53,976 nt of DNA from Candidatus Helarchaeota archaeon (GCA_013375455.1 JABXJT010000030.1:1-53976), one strand, 5' to 3'; counted from the first letter of the stretch, positions 32,231-41,727 are shown. Translations and numbers: made by a program. The notes: generated by a model not told the origin, from the letters alone.

Positions 32231-33112
32231 TTATTTTTTCATTTTTTCAATGAGATAATCCACGATCCTTCCACCGATATCTTTTCCGGTGGAATGCGCT
32301 AAGGCGTGAAACCCGCTAACGTGATTTATCTCTTGGACCATCAATTCCTCGCCTTCGATGAGATCTATTCCCAAGATTTCACCATCGACTACTTTTGCCG
32401 CTTTAAAGGCTAATTCTTCCATTTCCGAAGTTACTTCACAAGCCACCGCCCTTGCTCCTCTAGTTGCAGTGCTTCTCCAATCGCCTTGCATCTCGTGACG
32501 ATTCATTGCCGCGACAATTTCATCCCCAATAAAAAAAATCCTGATATCTCTGGGAACTTTATCTCTTCTCACATATTGCTCTCTATTTCTAGCTGGCTTT
32601 TGGACATACTTTTGTAAATAATACACCTTCTGAAAAATGTTCCCCATAATTTCGCGTTCTTCCAAGATTGCTTTTGCAAAATCTTGATCCTTCAAAAGTG
32701 CTATCAAGCGTCCCCACGAGCCTATGACCGGCTTGATCACGGCTGGATACTCTAACTCTTCTAGAGCTTTCAGGGCACTATCCTTCGTGAAGGCGCAATA
32801 GGTTGTGGGAGTGGGAATGTTAGCTTTTAACAGTTTAATGGTAGTTAAAAGCTTGTTTCCACAAATTTCAGAACACTCATATGAGTTTATGACGGTATGA
32901 CCGAAATTTTCCAAGATTGCTGTAATATAGTGGCCGCGAACATAGCTTAAAGATCTCTGGAGCACTAAATCATTCGCTACATTATCCTTCTCGAGATCCA
33001 CAAAGTATGTAGTATTTAGAATGATATCTACCTTGACATTTTTACTTTTTGCGGTTTCAACAATGCTCTTTTCTTCCCAACTCAGCTTATTACAAACCAT
33101 CGAGAATTCCAT
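32231..33112 (-). CDS. lysX: LysW-amino-acid ligase (ATP-grasp, LysX/ArgX)
   Basis: The ligase joins glutamate or aminoadipate to the C-terminal Glu of LysW. The ATP-grasp core is seen in VIKPVIGSWGRLIALL, RDIRIFFIGDEIVAAM, and the metal-binding VQEINHVSGFHAL. The open frame reaches 33151, which would overlap the lysW end through a TTG codon; the ATG at 33112 (MEFSMVCNKLSWEEK) matches the usual N-terminus of the family (x-x-R-L-x-WEEK). The spacing to lysW is 26 bases. Confidence 0.9.
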   Translation of the reverse strand: MEFSMVCNKLSWEEKSIVETAKSKNVKVDIILNTTYFVDLEKDNVANDLVLQRSLSYVRGHYITAILENFGHTVINSYECSEICGNKLLTTIKLLKANIPTPTTYCAFTKDSALKALEELEYPAVIKPVIGSWGRLIALLKDQDFAKAILEEREIMGNIFQKVYYLQKYVQKPARNREQYVRRDKVPRDIRIFFIGDEIVAAMNRHEMQGDWRSTATRGARAVACEVTSEMEELAFKAAKVVDGEILGIDLIEGEELMVQEINHVSGFHALAHSTGKDIGGRIVDYLIEKMKK

Positions 33113-33138
33113 GAGATATCTCGCCTTCAAACTTCTAA

Positions 33139-33312
33139 TTATTCGCCCCAATCTTCTTCTTCAGCTTCCGCTTTTTGGAGGACGATTTCTTTATTTTTAA
33201 TTTCTATCACTTCAAGTTCCGTTCCACAATCACTGCATTCGATGACCTCTCCAAGCATTACGTCATCGTCCACAGTGAATTCAAAATAACATTCCGGACA
33301 GGTTGCTTTCAA
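33139..33312 (-). CDS. lysW: Amino-group carrier protein LysW
   Basis: This 57-residue gene is easily missed because it is short and starts with TTG (33310-33312). The protein reads MKATCPECYFEF, has a second knuckle ECSDCGTELEV, and ends with the acidic EEEDWGE. The terminal EDWGE is the LysW signature: its last Glu carries the growing amino acid through a gamma-carboxyl amide bond. GGAGGT lies upstream of it. An overlapping frame from the ATG at 33319 is stopped after twelve codons. The gene sits between argH and lysX, as in other archaea using the carrier route. Confidence 0.92.
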   Translation of the reverse strand: MKATCPECYFEFTVDDDVMLGEVIECSDCGTELEVIEIKNKEIVLQKAEAEEEDWGE

Positions 33313-33334
33313 CTTTCATACCTCCGATCTTCAT

Positions 33335-34843
33335 CTAACCTGAAACCTTTTTCTCGACAATTTTCATTAAATTGTTAATGGTCTCTTCAACCTTCCTTTC
33401 ATTTTGTAAGATTTTTCCTTTCACACCTTCTAAATTCTTCTTTCTGTCTTGGATCATTCTTTGCTCTTCTTGAGGTGCCGGTCCGCCCACGTGGCTTCTT
33501 CTTTTGATGGTTTCTAATGGGTCTATGGCTTTCTTAATATTTTCTGAAGAGATAAGAATTTCTTGATTTGAACTAGTTTTTACGTAGTTCATTAATATTT
33601 CTGGTGTAATTTCGCTAGGTTTTTTATTATTTTGCTTGAAAAAATCTTTTACAAGATTCCCAATTATGGTATATGCGGTCCTGAAAGGAATTTTATACTC
33701 CTTTATTAGTAAATCAACTAGTTCCGTCGCAATGATGAAATTATCTTGAACTTGGTTCTCTATTTTCTCTATATTCAATTGCATTGTTGATAAAAGCCCG
33801 GTAAGAACCTTAATTGAGAGTTTTACAGTTTCAATGGAGGAAAATAGCGCATCTTTCAACTCTTGATGATCTCTACTATAACCGGATGGTAGCCCTTTGA
33901 GAATACTTAAAATTTTTAGGAAATTCCCATTTACGACGCCTACTTTTGCTCTAATAAGCTCCGCAGCATCAGGATTCTTTTTTTGGGGCATGATGCTGCT
34001 ACCAGTTGCATAACTATCACTCAATGTGATAAAACCAAACTCAGAGGTCGTTCCAATAATAATATCCTCTACAATTCTCCCTAAATGGGTCATTATAAAA
34101 GTAAAATTACTAACTAATTCGGCTTCAAATTCGCCTCTTGATGAGATCACATCGAGCGTGTTTTCTTGCAGTCCGTCAAATCCCAATAATTCGGTCGTAT
34201 ATTGTCTATCAATTGGCCAACTCGTCCCTGCAATCGCCCCTGCTCCAAGGGGATTAACATTTACTCTCTGATAGGTTTGTGCTAATCTCTCTAAATCCCT
34301 AAATACTGTATCCACGTGTGCCATGCACCAGTGTGCGAAGGTGATCGGCTGAGCCTGTTGCTGATGGGTATATCCAATATATAGTGTTTCAATGTTCGCT
34401 TCAGCCTTTTCAATCAGAACTGATACCAAACCAAGAATTAATTTTTGTATTGAAATGATCTCATCTCTCATGTAAAGACGCAAATCAACCAAGATTTGAT
34501 CATTTCTGGATCTAGCTAAATGCATCTTTCCTCCAATTTCAGGACCAATTTGCTCAGTAACAGCGTGTTCGATATTCATATGCACGTCTTCTAATTCTTG
34601 TAATAGGGTAAATTTGCCACTTTTCCAATCTTCATGGATTTTTTTAAGTGCCATTAAGATTTCCTTAATTTCCTTGTCTGAAATTACCCCAATTTTATTT
34701 AACATGAGATTATGTGCGATATTGCCGTATATGTCAAATTGAATCAGCTCTGCGTCATATATAATGTCCTTTCCTGAGAGGAACTTTTCGACAATTTCGT
34801 CTAGGTCGTCCTCAAGCCTTCCGCCAACTATTTTTCGACTCAT
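33335..34843 (-). CDS. argH: Argininosuccinate lyase
   Basis: The last enzyme of arginine synthesis, splitting argininosuccinate into arginine and fumarate. The signature GSSIMPQKKNPDAAEL of the fumarase/aspartase superfamily is present, along with DVHMNIEHAVTE and YTHQQQAQPITF, the two other conserved regions. Its 502 residues are normal. The C-terminal 80 residues are a helical region with a GGPAPQEEQR motif. It is probably the first gene of the run argH-lysW-lysX-lysZ-lysK. Confidence 0.95.
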   Translation of the reverse strand: MSRKIVGGRLEDDLDEIVEKFLSGKDIIYDAELIQFDIYGNIAHNLMLNKIGVISDKEIKEILMALKKIHEDWKSGKFTLLQELEDVHMNIEHAVTEQIGPEIGGKMHLARSRNDQILVDLRLYMRDEIISIQKLILGLVSVLIEKAEANIETLYIGYTHQQQAQPITFAHWCMAHVDTVFRDLERLAQTYQRVNVNPLGAGAIAGTSWPIDRQYTTELLGFDGLQENTLDVISSRGEFEAELVSNFTFIMTHLGRIVEDIIIGTTSEFGFITLSDSYATGSSIMPQKKNPDAAELIRAKVGVVNGNFLKILSILKGLPSGYSRDHQELKDALFSSIETVKLSIKVLTGLLSTMQLNIEKIENQVQDNFIIATELVDLLIKEYKIPFRTAYTIIGNLVKDFFKQNNKKPSEITPEILMNYVKTSSNQEILISSENIKKAIDPLETIKRRSHVGGPAPQEEQRMIQDRKKNLEGVKGKILQNERKVEETINNLMKIVEKKVSG

Positions 34844-35060
34844 TCAGCGAACCACATGTTTCTATGTCTTCTTTTACATCATATTTCAATTCTTAATAAC
34901 ACTTTATTCATGAATCATTATCCTTAAAATTGCTGTTATGGCTAAAACAAAAATTCAGTTTTTTGATTCTCTGAAGAAAACCTTGCTGTAATAGGGAACT
35001 TTAACCCCATTCCGATAACAAAAAAACGAGTGTTGCTCTTTTATAAATTAATGATCCTAT

Positions 35061-36605
35061 TTATTCCTCACCTTCCAATTTTCGAAGCGCTTCAGTTGCT
35101 GCCTCCTGGACTAACGGATCTTCATCGCCCAAACATGCGCGTAAAGGTTCAATGACCAGTGGATCCTGGAAATTTCCAAGGACTTCAGCAGCTATAGCCC
35201 TAACTTCGGGCGTGTCATCCTCTAAGCATTTAATTAATGGTCCTACTGCCCTATTGTCCCCCAACTCTCCTAAAGCAGCCGCCGCTGCCCATCTCACTTC
35301 TTCCTCTTTATCTTTTAGAAGTTTTATTAGTTTTTCCACAACAACCGCATCACCTAGCTCAGCTAAAGCTTCAATTGCTGCAACTCGTGAGACTGAATCC
35401 CTATCTTTTAATTGCTTAATTAATGGTTCTAATGCTTCCACATTGCTATTTTCTACCGCCGGTTCATCATCCTTAACAGCCGTTATTAATGAATTAATCG
35501 CTTTAACACCCCCTAACGCTCCTAATGCTTCTACTACCGCTGCACGCACATTTGAATCTTCATCGTCTAAGATTTTAAGCAGATCTTTTACAGCATGAGG
35601 ATCCCCGAGTTCTCCTAATACTGTCGCGGCCACCTCTCGAACCTCGGCATCTTCATCTTTCAGACACGAAATCAAGGGCCCAACCGCTATTTTTTCTCCC
35701 AATCTCCCAAGCGCTTCAATAGCAGTATATCTCACTTCCGGATATCCATCTTCCAATTTTGGAATTAGAGCTCTTGCTGTTCTCAAATCTCCAATTTCTC
35801 CAAGTAATTCTATTAGTGCTATTCGTACATCATAATCAACAACATCTAGAAATTTTAGTAAGGATCCCGCAATTCTCCCATCTTCCACTTCTCCAAGTAC
35901 TTCTAATACCACTTTTTGCACGTCAGGATCACCATCATCCAGATACTGTAACAGGGTATCGGTATCTAGAATAACCATCAGCTTGGAAAGTGCCCTCTGG
36001 ATAAAAGCACGCTGCCATCGTTTTTCTTTCTTTAAACAGGAAATTAGGGCTTCAATAGCCCTTTTGTCTTTAATTTGACTCAGAGCTGTTTCGGTGTAAC
36101 TTCTTAATCTTTTATAATCATAGCTTATGTCAAACTTCTTTTCACGAAGAGCATATTTGAGTGAGCTCAGTTGTCTTTGATAAGTTCTTTTTAATAATCT
36201 CAATGATTTTTCTCTATTTATCCTTTCAGATCCTTTTAATTTCTCAATATTTTTGAATTCTTTCTCAAGGTCTAATAGCTTCTTTGATATGGTCTTTACT
36301 TCTCTCTGTTTTCGTTTTTTCTCTTCTTTTTCTGCCTTTCTTGAAAATCTTACCAAGTTGTTTAGAACTTCAACTAAAGGTTCGGCTGCCCGAGGATCAC
36401 CTATTTCACCTAGTATTTTTACAGCTTCTAATTGAACGAGAACATTAGGATATTTTAGGGAATCAATGATGGCCTCAACGATCATATCCGTTTTAATGTT
36501 TGTAAAATTGTTAATATTTCTTAATACTTCTAAACGTTGATCATCATCAAATTCTTTTAAATGCTTTAAATCTTTAAGAATTCGCTCTATATCCATTCCC
36601 CCCAT
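35061..36605 (-). CDS. HEAT-repeat protein
   Basis: Residues 45-90 and 190-510 are PBS-lyase-type HEAT repeats of about 31 residues, each of the form VR-x-x-A-x-x-A-L-x-x-LGD-x-x-A-x-x-x-LI. A coiled coil of about 90 residues (starting near 95) interrupts the first and later repeats. Such proteins are protein-binding scaffolds. The position between argH and argG is odd, because nothing ties it to arginine synthesis. Gaps of 110 and 215 bases on either side suggest it has its own promoter. Confidence 0.85.
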   Translation of the reverse strand: MGGMDIERILKDLKHLKEFDDDQRLEVLRNINNFTNIKTDMIVEAIIDSLKYPNVLVQLEAVKILGEIGDPRAAEPLVEVLNNLVRFSRKAEKEEKKRKQREVKTISKKLLDLEKEFKNIEKLKGSERINREKSLRLLKRTYQRQLSSLKYALREKKFDISYDYKRLRSYTETALSQIKDKRAIEALISCLKKEKRWQRAFIQRALSKLMVILDTDTLLQYLDDGDPDVQKVVLEVLGEVEDGRIAGSLLKFLDVVDYDVRIALIELLGEIGDLRTARALIPKLEDGYPEVRYTAIEALGRLGEKIAVGPLISCLKDEDAEVREVAATVLGELGDPHAVKDLLKILDDEDSNVRAAVVEALGALGGVKAINSLITAVKDDEPAVENSNVEALEPLIKQLKDRDSVSRVAAIEALAELGDAVVVEKLIKLLKDKEEEVRWAAAAALGELGDNRAVGPLIKCLEDDTPEVRAIAAEVLGNFQDPLVIEPLRACLGDEDPLVQEAATEALRKLEGEE

Positions 36606-36716
36606 CTTAATTAGGAAGATTCTATGTGATCAAGAAAAAACTACTTTATATTCTTTATTAATTTACCAACAAATCAAAAAAGATAGGGAATTAATCTACT
36701 CGTGTTTAATTTAGAT

Positions 36717-37967
36717 TCATTTTTGCTTTTTCTTGAGTAAATGAGCAATTTTAGACTGCAATCCCCACAGTTCAATAAACCCAAAAGATGCCCTCTGATT
36801 AAAAGTCGATGCTTCCGAATACGTTGCTAAGTTATAATCATAGATCGCATTATCGGAATTTCTCCCAACGACGGTCGCGCTACCTTTATATAGCTTGACG
36901 CGGACTTTCCCGGTGACTTTTTCATTTACCTTTTCCAAAAATGCCTGAATATCTTCACGGAGGGGCTCCAACCATAAGCCTGCATAGACCAAATATGCAA
37001 ATTGGGTATCCATTATTTCCTTAAATAAATTTTCATGGCGAGTACATACAAACTTCTCTAAATCCAAGTGAGCCTTAATCAGAATTGTCGCTCCTGGGGT
37101 TTCATACACTTCTCGACTCTTCAAACCTACGATCCTATCCTCCATGTGATCTAAGCGACCAACGCCGTGCTTACCCCCCATCGTATTCAGTTTCATAATT
37201 AACTGAGCTGCGTTCATCTTCTCCTCATTAATTGACGTAGGTTCACCTCGCTCAAATGTAATTGTAATATATTCTGACGCGTTGGGTGCTTTTTCGGGGG
37301 CGACCGTCCAAGCAAATGCATCATCCGGACACTCATTCTCTGGATGCTCAATTAAGCCACTTTCTATCGATCTGCCCCAAAGATTTTCATCAATACTATA
37401 CGGCGAGTCAATATCTACAGGAACGGGAATGTTATGTTTCTTTGCATATTCGATTTCTGCATCTCTGGTCATATTCCACTCAACCACTGGCGCAATTATT
37501 TTCATGGATGGGTCCATTGAGAGAATAGTATTCACGAAGCGCACTTGGTCATTCCCCTTGCCCGTACATCCATGGGCTATTGCATCTGCCTCATGTTTCT
37601 TCGCTATTTCCACGCCTTTCATCGCTATCAGTGGGCGAGATAGTGAGGCACACAGTGGATAGATTTTTTGATACAACGCGTTTGCCTTTAAGGCGGGAAA
37701 GACGAAATCTTTCGCAAATTCTTCCTTTGCATCGATAGTATAATGTTTTTTCACGCCCAAATTTAGGGCCTTATCTTCAATTTTCTTGAAATCCTTTTGC
37801 TGCCCTACATCGAGCGTCAGCGTGATCATCTCACAAGAATACTCCTCTTGAATCCACTTCAACATGCAAGACGTGTCCAAGCCGCCCGAATATAATAAGA
37901 CGCAGAGATTGACCTCTTCAGGCGTTGTCAAATACGTTGCCGTTTTTTCTTTCATTCCCTTCAACAC
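36717..37967 (-). CDS. argG: Argininosuccinate synthase
   Basis: The enzyme joins citrulline and aspartate with ATP. The PP-loop LLYSGGLDTSCML is present near the N-terminus, followed by AHGCTGKGNDQVRF and the NLWGRSIESG block that contact the substrates. Size (416) is normal. Either of two in-frame starts is possible (37967 or the Met four residues on). It is transcribed towards the HEAT-repeat gene. Together with argH it completes the last two steps of arginine synthesis. Confidence 0.95.
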   Translation of the reverse strand: MLKGMKEKTATYLTTPEEVNLCVLLYSGGLDTSCMLKWIQEEYSCEMITLTLDVGQQKDFKKIEDKALNLGVKKHYTIDAKEEFAKDFVFPALKANALYQKIYPLCASLSRPLIAMKGVEIAKKHEADAIAHGCTGKGNDQVRFVNTILSMDPSMKIIAPVVEWNMTRDAEIEYAKKHNIPVPVDIDSPYSIDENLWGRSIESGLIEHPENECPDDAFAWTVAPEKAPNASEYITITFERGEPTSINEEKMNAAQLIMKLNTMGGKHGVGRLDHMEDRIVGLKSREVYETPGATILIKAHLDLEKFVCTRHENLFKEIMDTQFAYLVYAGLWLEPLREDIQAFLEKVNEKVTGKVRVKLYKGSATVVGRNSDNAIYDYNLATYSEASTFNQRASFGFIELWGLQSKIAHLLKKKQK

Positions 37968-38106
37968 CTTTATATGCTATTTCTCAAGCTATGGGATACC
38001 ATATAATCCTTCACTCAATTTAAATTGAATGCTAACTTCTTCACCCTTTAAAATATAAATATTAGAACGAACTGTAAAAAGAAAGGTATTTGATATGTTG
38101 CACCAA

Positions 38107-38394
38107 TTAATCCCAAGGGAACGTTGCCCTTGCGCCTACCATTGTCGTAGTTTCTTCAATTGCATCTCCTAGAATATTATCTTCACGAATCTGCGTCACA
38201 ATCGAATCTAATTGATCTAATTGCGTGTAAGACACTTCTACCATTATATCCCAGGCCCCATAAACAGGCACCCCATACGACACTAAGCTCCTTTCAAACA
38301 GTTCCTTGATCCGATCAACTACATCCCATTCTTTTCCCACGTTTGACAATCTTAGGAGGATGTACGCGCGATATTTTTTATCTGCCATTTTCAT
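38107..38394 (-). CDS. Stand-alone Lrp/AsnC ligand-binding (RAM) domain protein
   Basis: The 95-residue protein has the beta-alpha-beta-beta-alpha-beta order of the Lrp/AsnC effector domain (YRAYILLRLS, a helix, VYGAWDIMVEVSY, a helix, then TTTMVGA) but no helix-turn-helix. Such proteins form ring-shaped oligomers that bind amino acids and may modify full Lrp regulators. Location just upstream of argG (140 bases) suggests a possible arginine link, by context only. Confidence 0.75.
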   Translation of the reverse strand: MKMADKKYRAYILLRLSNVGKEWDVVDRIKELFERSLVSYGVPVYGAWDIMVEVSYTQLDQLDSIVTQIREDNILGDAIEETTTMVGARATFPWD

Positions 38395-38611
38395 TTCACC
38401 TTTACACTTTGAATAGAATTGAAAGAGATTTCTCTCTTTAAAAAAATGCTGTTATAAATAAATCATTTCATTTGCTTTTTGTTTCGTAACCTTAAAATGG
38501 ATTATCGAAATATTCGTTTGAGTACTATTTTTTTTCGTTGGCGTAATACTTTTATGCGTAATTTTTATGAAATTAATTAAATTAGAAAAATACTTTATTG
38601 GTGGATTTAAA

Positions 38612-39271
38612 ATGCACATTCCGGATGGGGTCATCGATCTTTGGATGTTACTAACCTTCTGGGGCATTGTAATCCTTGCATGGGTCGCCGCAGTATTAAA
38701 ATCAAGAAAAATACTAGAGGAGGAGGAATTCAAACTTCCCTTATTAGCAATTATGACCGCTATGGTATTCGCGTTACAAATGCTGAATTTCCCCATCATA
38801 GGCGGGACAAGTGGTCATCTATTAGGGTTCGTATTAATTGCTATTATTCTCTCGCCAGCTCAAGCTCTACTCTCAATCTCCACAGTTTTGGCCATCCAAG
38901 CACTCATTTTCGGCGATGGAGGTTTGGCGACAATGAGCGCAAACGTGGTAAATATGGGCATCATTACAATGGTTGGTTATTTCATCTATTACGCCATTCG
39001 AAAAGTTAAAGATGATGATATGGGACTCTATATCAGCACTTTTATAGGAGCGTACCTCTCCGTTCTGCTCGCATCTATTGTCGCCGGCATCGAAATCGGC
39101 GTGTCGAGTCTGTTCCCTTATGGCGTCGAAATTGCAGTTCCCGCAATGATCTTTTGGCATGTTTTCATTGCTCTTGGTGAAGCTGCAATTACATTGGCAA
39201 TAATAATATATCTTCAAAAAAATCGTCCCGATTTAATCCCAAAAACTGAGGAGCTTAAGTTATGGTGGTAG
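38612..39271 (+). CDS. cbiM: Cobalt/nickel ECF transporter substrate-binding membrane subunit CbiM
   Basis: The frame is open from 38567, but the ATG at 38612 gives MHIPDGVIDLW. In the CbiM/NikM family the N-terminal Met-His, processed exactly at this position, is part of the metal site, so this start is nearly certain. The protein has about six membrane segments and the later conserved MSANVVNMGII block. It forms the metal-specific core of the importer encoded by the next three genes. The stop overlaps the next start by 10 bases. Confidence 0.92.
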   Translation: MHIPDGVIDLWMLLTFWGIVILAWVAAVLKSRKILEEEEFKLPLLAIMTAMVFALQMLNFPIIGGTSGHLLGFVLIAIILSPAQALLSISTVLAIQALIFGDGGLATMSANVVNMGIITMVGYFIYYAIRKVKDDDMGLYISTFIGAYLSVLLASIVAGIEIGVSSLFPYGVEIAVPAMIFWHVFIALGEAAITLAIIIYLQKNRPDLIPKTEELKLWW

Positions 39272-39564
39272 AAAAGAAAGAGATTGTCATATGGAGATGG
39301 TTAATGGCAATAATCATACTCCTTGCAATCTTCCTCTACGTTCCAACTTTCATTGCTGGTCCCGACGGACTTGAATCAGTCTTTGAAATTTTTGGGTTTT
39401 CCCCGCCTGAGGCAACTTGGGTTGGCATCTTTCCCGATTATACAATCCCTGGAGTTGTCAATGAATGGATAACATCCCTTTTTGCGGGAATTATGGGGAC
39501 CTTAGTCGTCTTCGCAGCTGCCTATGGCCTCGGGAAGTTGATGTTGACGATCAAACAAAAATAA
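39262..39564 (+). CDS. PDGLE/CbiN-like small subunit of the metal transporter
   Basis: The 100-residue protein has two membrane segments with an outside loop containing PDGLESVFEIFGF, the PDGLE motif of subunits that replace or resemble CbiN/NikN. It starts at ATG 39262 within the end of cbiM, so it is translationally coupled to it. The gene is followed by cbiQ after 62 bases. Confidence 0.8.
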   Translation: MVVEKKEIVIWRWLMAIIILLAIFLYVPTFIAGPDGLESVFEIFGFSPPEATWVGIFPDYTIPGVVNEWITSLFAGIMGTLVVFAAAYGLGKLMLTIKQK

Positions 39565-39626
39565 TTTTTATTAATTTCAATAATAACTCCCCTTTATTTT
39601 TTATTTAAAAAGACTTAAAAGAGTAG

Positions 39627-40457
39627 GTGTCCGATTTTAGCAGCATATTAAATAGATTCCGCGAACTCATCTATTTTGAAAAATTTTCCAATTTGAATTC
39701 CCCAATTCATCAGGTAAATCCACTAATCAAGCTAATTACCATTCTCGCCATCATTATCATTAATTTGATGTTCACTTACATCATATCCTATTTTCTCTTA
39801 ATAATTCCCCTCTTTGGGATAATGGTTATATCGCGCGTTTCACTCAAGCATTACTTTTTCCGGACTCTATTCTTCATAACCATCTTTGCCATCATCATCG
39901 CAATTCCCATCCTCTTCATTACGCCGGGCCAGATTTTAGTTCTCTGGCGAATAGGGTCTGTTGATATTACGATTACTTTAGAGGGGATTTTAATGGCAAG
40001 TAGGTTTGTATTGCGGATTTGGCTTTCCTTAATGGCGATTATGACGCTCATTTTCACGACACCCTTCGCAAATATAATCCATGCGCTGAAACATATAGGG
40101 ATTCCTAAGATATTTTTGATCCTATTTTCTTTAACATATCGTTATATCTTTCTCTTCATTGATGAACTCCTTCGGATGTTACGTGCGAAAGACAGTCGAA
40201 GTTTTATAAAATTAGGCTTCCGCCTTCGGTTTAAAATATTGGGGCACATGTTTGGCACGCTATTAGTTCGCTCAATTGATAAAAGTGAACGCGTGTATCG
40301 GGCAATGCTAGCCCGCGGTTATGAGGGCGATCTTGTCACTAAAGAGTATAAAACTAATTATTTTTTCACATCACTATATGCAATTCTCATACTCTCTACA
40401 TTAACTGTCATTTTTCTTATTGACTTGCAAATTATTCCATTTTTCTATCTATTTTAG
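39627..40457 (+). CDS. cbiQ: ECF transporter membrane subunit CbiQ
   Basis: The protein has a basic N-terminus, five or six membrane segments and the cytoplasmic coupling helices with MLRAKDSRSF and RAMLARGYEG, where the family has the Ala-Arg-Gly motifs contacting the ATPase. Length 276 is normal. GTG start at 39627. The stop lies 20 bases before the cbiO start. Confidence 0.9.
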   Translation: MSDFSSILNRFRELIYFEKFSNLNSPIHQVNPLIKLITILAIIIINLMFTYIISYFLLIIPLFGIMVISRVSLKHYFFRTLFFITIFAIIIAIPILFITPGQILVLWRIGSVDITITLEGILMASRFVLRIWLSLMAIMTLIFTTPFANIIHALKHIGIPKIFLILFSLTYRYIFLFIDELLRMLRAKDSRSFIKLGFRLRFKILGHMFGTLLVRSIDKSERVYRAMLARGYEGDLVTKEYKTNYFFTSLYAILILSTLTVIFLIDLQIIPFFYLF

Positions 40458-40476
40458 CTATGTGGTGAATTTAGAA

Positions 40477-41325
40477 ATGCAAAACATGGGAAAAAACATC
40501 ATAGAAGTTGAAAATGTGACCTATCGGTACCCGGACAAGACTTTAGCCATAAAAAACGTGAGTTTTGAAGTGAAACCTGGAGAATGTCTCGGGTTAATCG
40601 GCCCGAACGGTGCCGGGAAATCCACGCTCTTCCTCATCCTAATGGGCTTTTTAAAACCCGAGGAAGGAACAATCAGCATTTTCAATCAGAAATTAGGTAA
40701 AAAAACGAAAAAAGACATACGGAAAAAAATCGGAATGGTTTTCCAGGATCCAAACGACCAATTATTCAGTCCCACTTTATGGGAAGATATTGCCTTTGGT
40801 CCATATAACTTAGGCTACGAAAAAGAGGAAATCGATAGGAGAGTCGAAAAATCTCTCCAAATTGTCGGATTAGAACGATTCAAAAATAAAGCCCCTCATT
40901 ATTTAAGTTTCGGAGAAAAGAAAAAAGCAGCTCTCGCCACTATTTTATCAATGGATCCTAAAATTCTTCTATTAGATGAACCCTTCTCCAACCTCGACCC
41001 AGAAAGCTATTCTGACATCCTTGAAATCATTCTAAAATATCGAAAAGCTGGATTAACGATAATCATTGCCACCCATGATGTCGACGTGCTCCCTCATTTA
41101 GTGGATAAATGCATTCTCATTGACCAAGGACAGATAGTTTCTGAGAGTGATGTCCAAGATATCCTAACTAATCACGATCTCCTCTTGAATCACAAGATGC
41201 GGATGCCCCTCCTTGGACAAATGTTCTATAATTTAAGAGACCGCAATATCATCCAGCAAGATTCCTTTCCAATAACGCTGGCTGAGGCGGAATCCTTCAT
41301 AGCAGATTTATTAAAGGTTAAATAG
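40477..41325 (+). CDS. cbiO: ECF transporter ATPase CbiO
   Basis: The ATPase drives the cobalt/nickel importer. Walker A GPNGAGKST, Q-loop VFQDPNDQLFSPT, the signature LSFGEKKKAALA, Walker B ILLLDEPFSNLD and the switch His (IIATHDVDVL) are all seen. The signature has SFGE where most ABC proteins have SGGQ, common in CbiO. The frame extends upstream into cbiQ; the ATG at 40477 (MQNMGKNIIEVENV) is chosen. It ends the cbiM-PDGLE-cbiQ-cbiO operon. Confidence 0.92.
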   Translation: MQNMGKNIIEVENVTYRYPDKTLAIKNVSFEVKPGECLGLIGPNGAGKSTLFLILMGFLKPEEGTISIFNQKLGKKTKKDIRKKIGMVFQDPNDQLFSPTLWEDIAFGPYNLGYEKEEIDRRVEKSLQIVGLERFKNKAPHYLSFGEKKKAALATILSMDPKILLLDEPFSNLDPESYSDILEIILKYRKAGLTIIIATHDVDVLPHLVDKCILIDQGQIVSESDVQDILTNHDLLLNHKMRMPLLGQMFYNLRDRNIIQQDSFPITLAEAESFIADLLKVK

Positions 41326-41386
41326 GAATCAATCCGCCATACTTTCGCAAGGTTCTCAACTAAAAATTTCGAATAACTTCGTAAAC

Positions 41387-41395
41387 TTTATAATA
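41387..41395 (+). promoter_or_regulatory. TATA-box-like element
   Basis: TTTATAATA lies about 27 bases before the ATG at 41422 in an AT-rich gap, the right distance for a nearly leaderless archaeal transcript of the small gene that follows. Confidence 0.35.
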
Positions 41396-41421
41396 AACGA
41401 GCGGCTTAAAAGGTTGGAAAA

Positions 41422-41724
41422 ATGAGTCAGGAAAAAGAGCGAGAAGTTCACCCCATTGTTAGACAAGCATTGGAAATGGCTTATGAATGGTTTGAACCCA
41501 TATATTTAGATGAGGAGGCAGTTGAAGAACTAAAATACTCGCTGAAACAATTATTTGGGCAACCTGACCTCCTTAAAGCCGTGGTGGACTTGATCAACTT
41601 GGCAGCAATTCTTGATAAAGAAGGCTGCCCAAAAGCTGCGATGGCACTCATAGGAGTGGTTGCCACCGCCGCTAATGCATTAAACGAGTCCAACGAAAAT
41701 CGTATCCACCCAAAGTCAGAATGA
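41422..41724 (+). CDS. Hypothetical small helical protein
   Basis: The 100-residue protein is predicted to be all-helical and acidic, with an amphipathic first half (VRQALEMAYEWFEPIYLDEE) and an Ala-rich helix (AAMALIGVVATAANALNES). No family is recognised. It converges with the glycosidase gene; the stops are only 3 bases apart. An antisense frame of 70 codons is its shadow. Confidence 0.55.
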   Translation: MSQEKEREVHPIVRQALEMAYEWFEPIYLDEEAVEELKYSLKQLFGQPDLLKAVVDLINLAAILDKEGCPKAAMALIGVVATAANALNESNENRIHPKSE

Positions 41725-41727
41725 TAT

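Noticed and set aside
38881..39217. Antisense frame of 114 codons inside cbiM
   Set aside because: Shadow of a well-recognised gene; Cys- and His-rich composition comes from the complementary codons.
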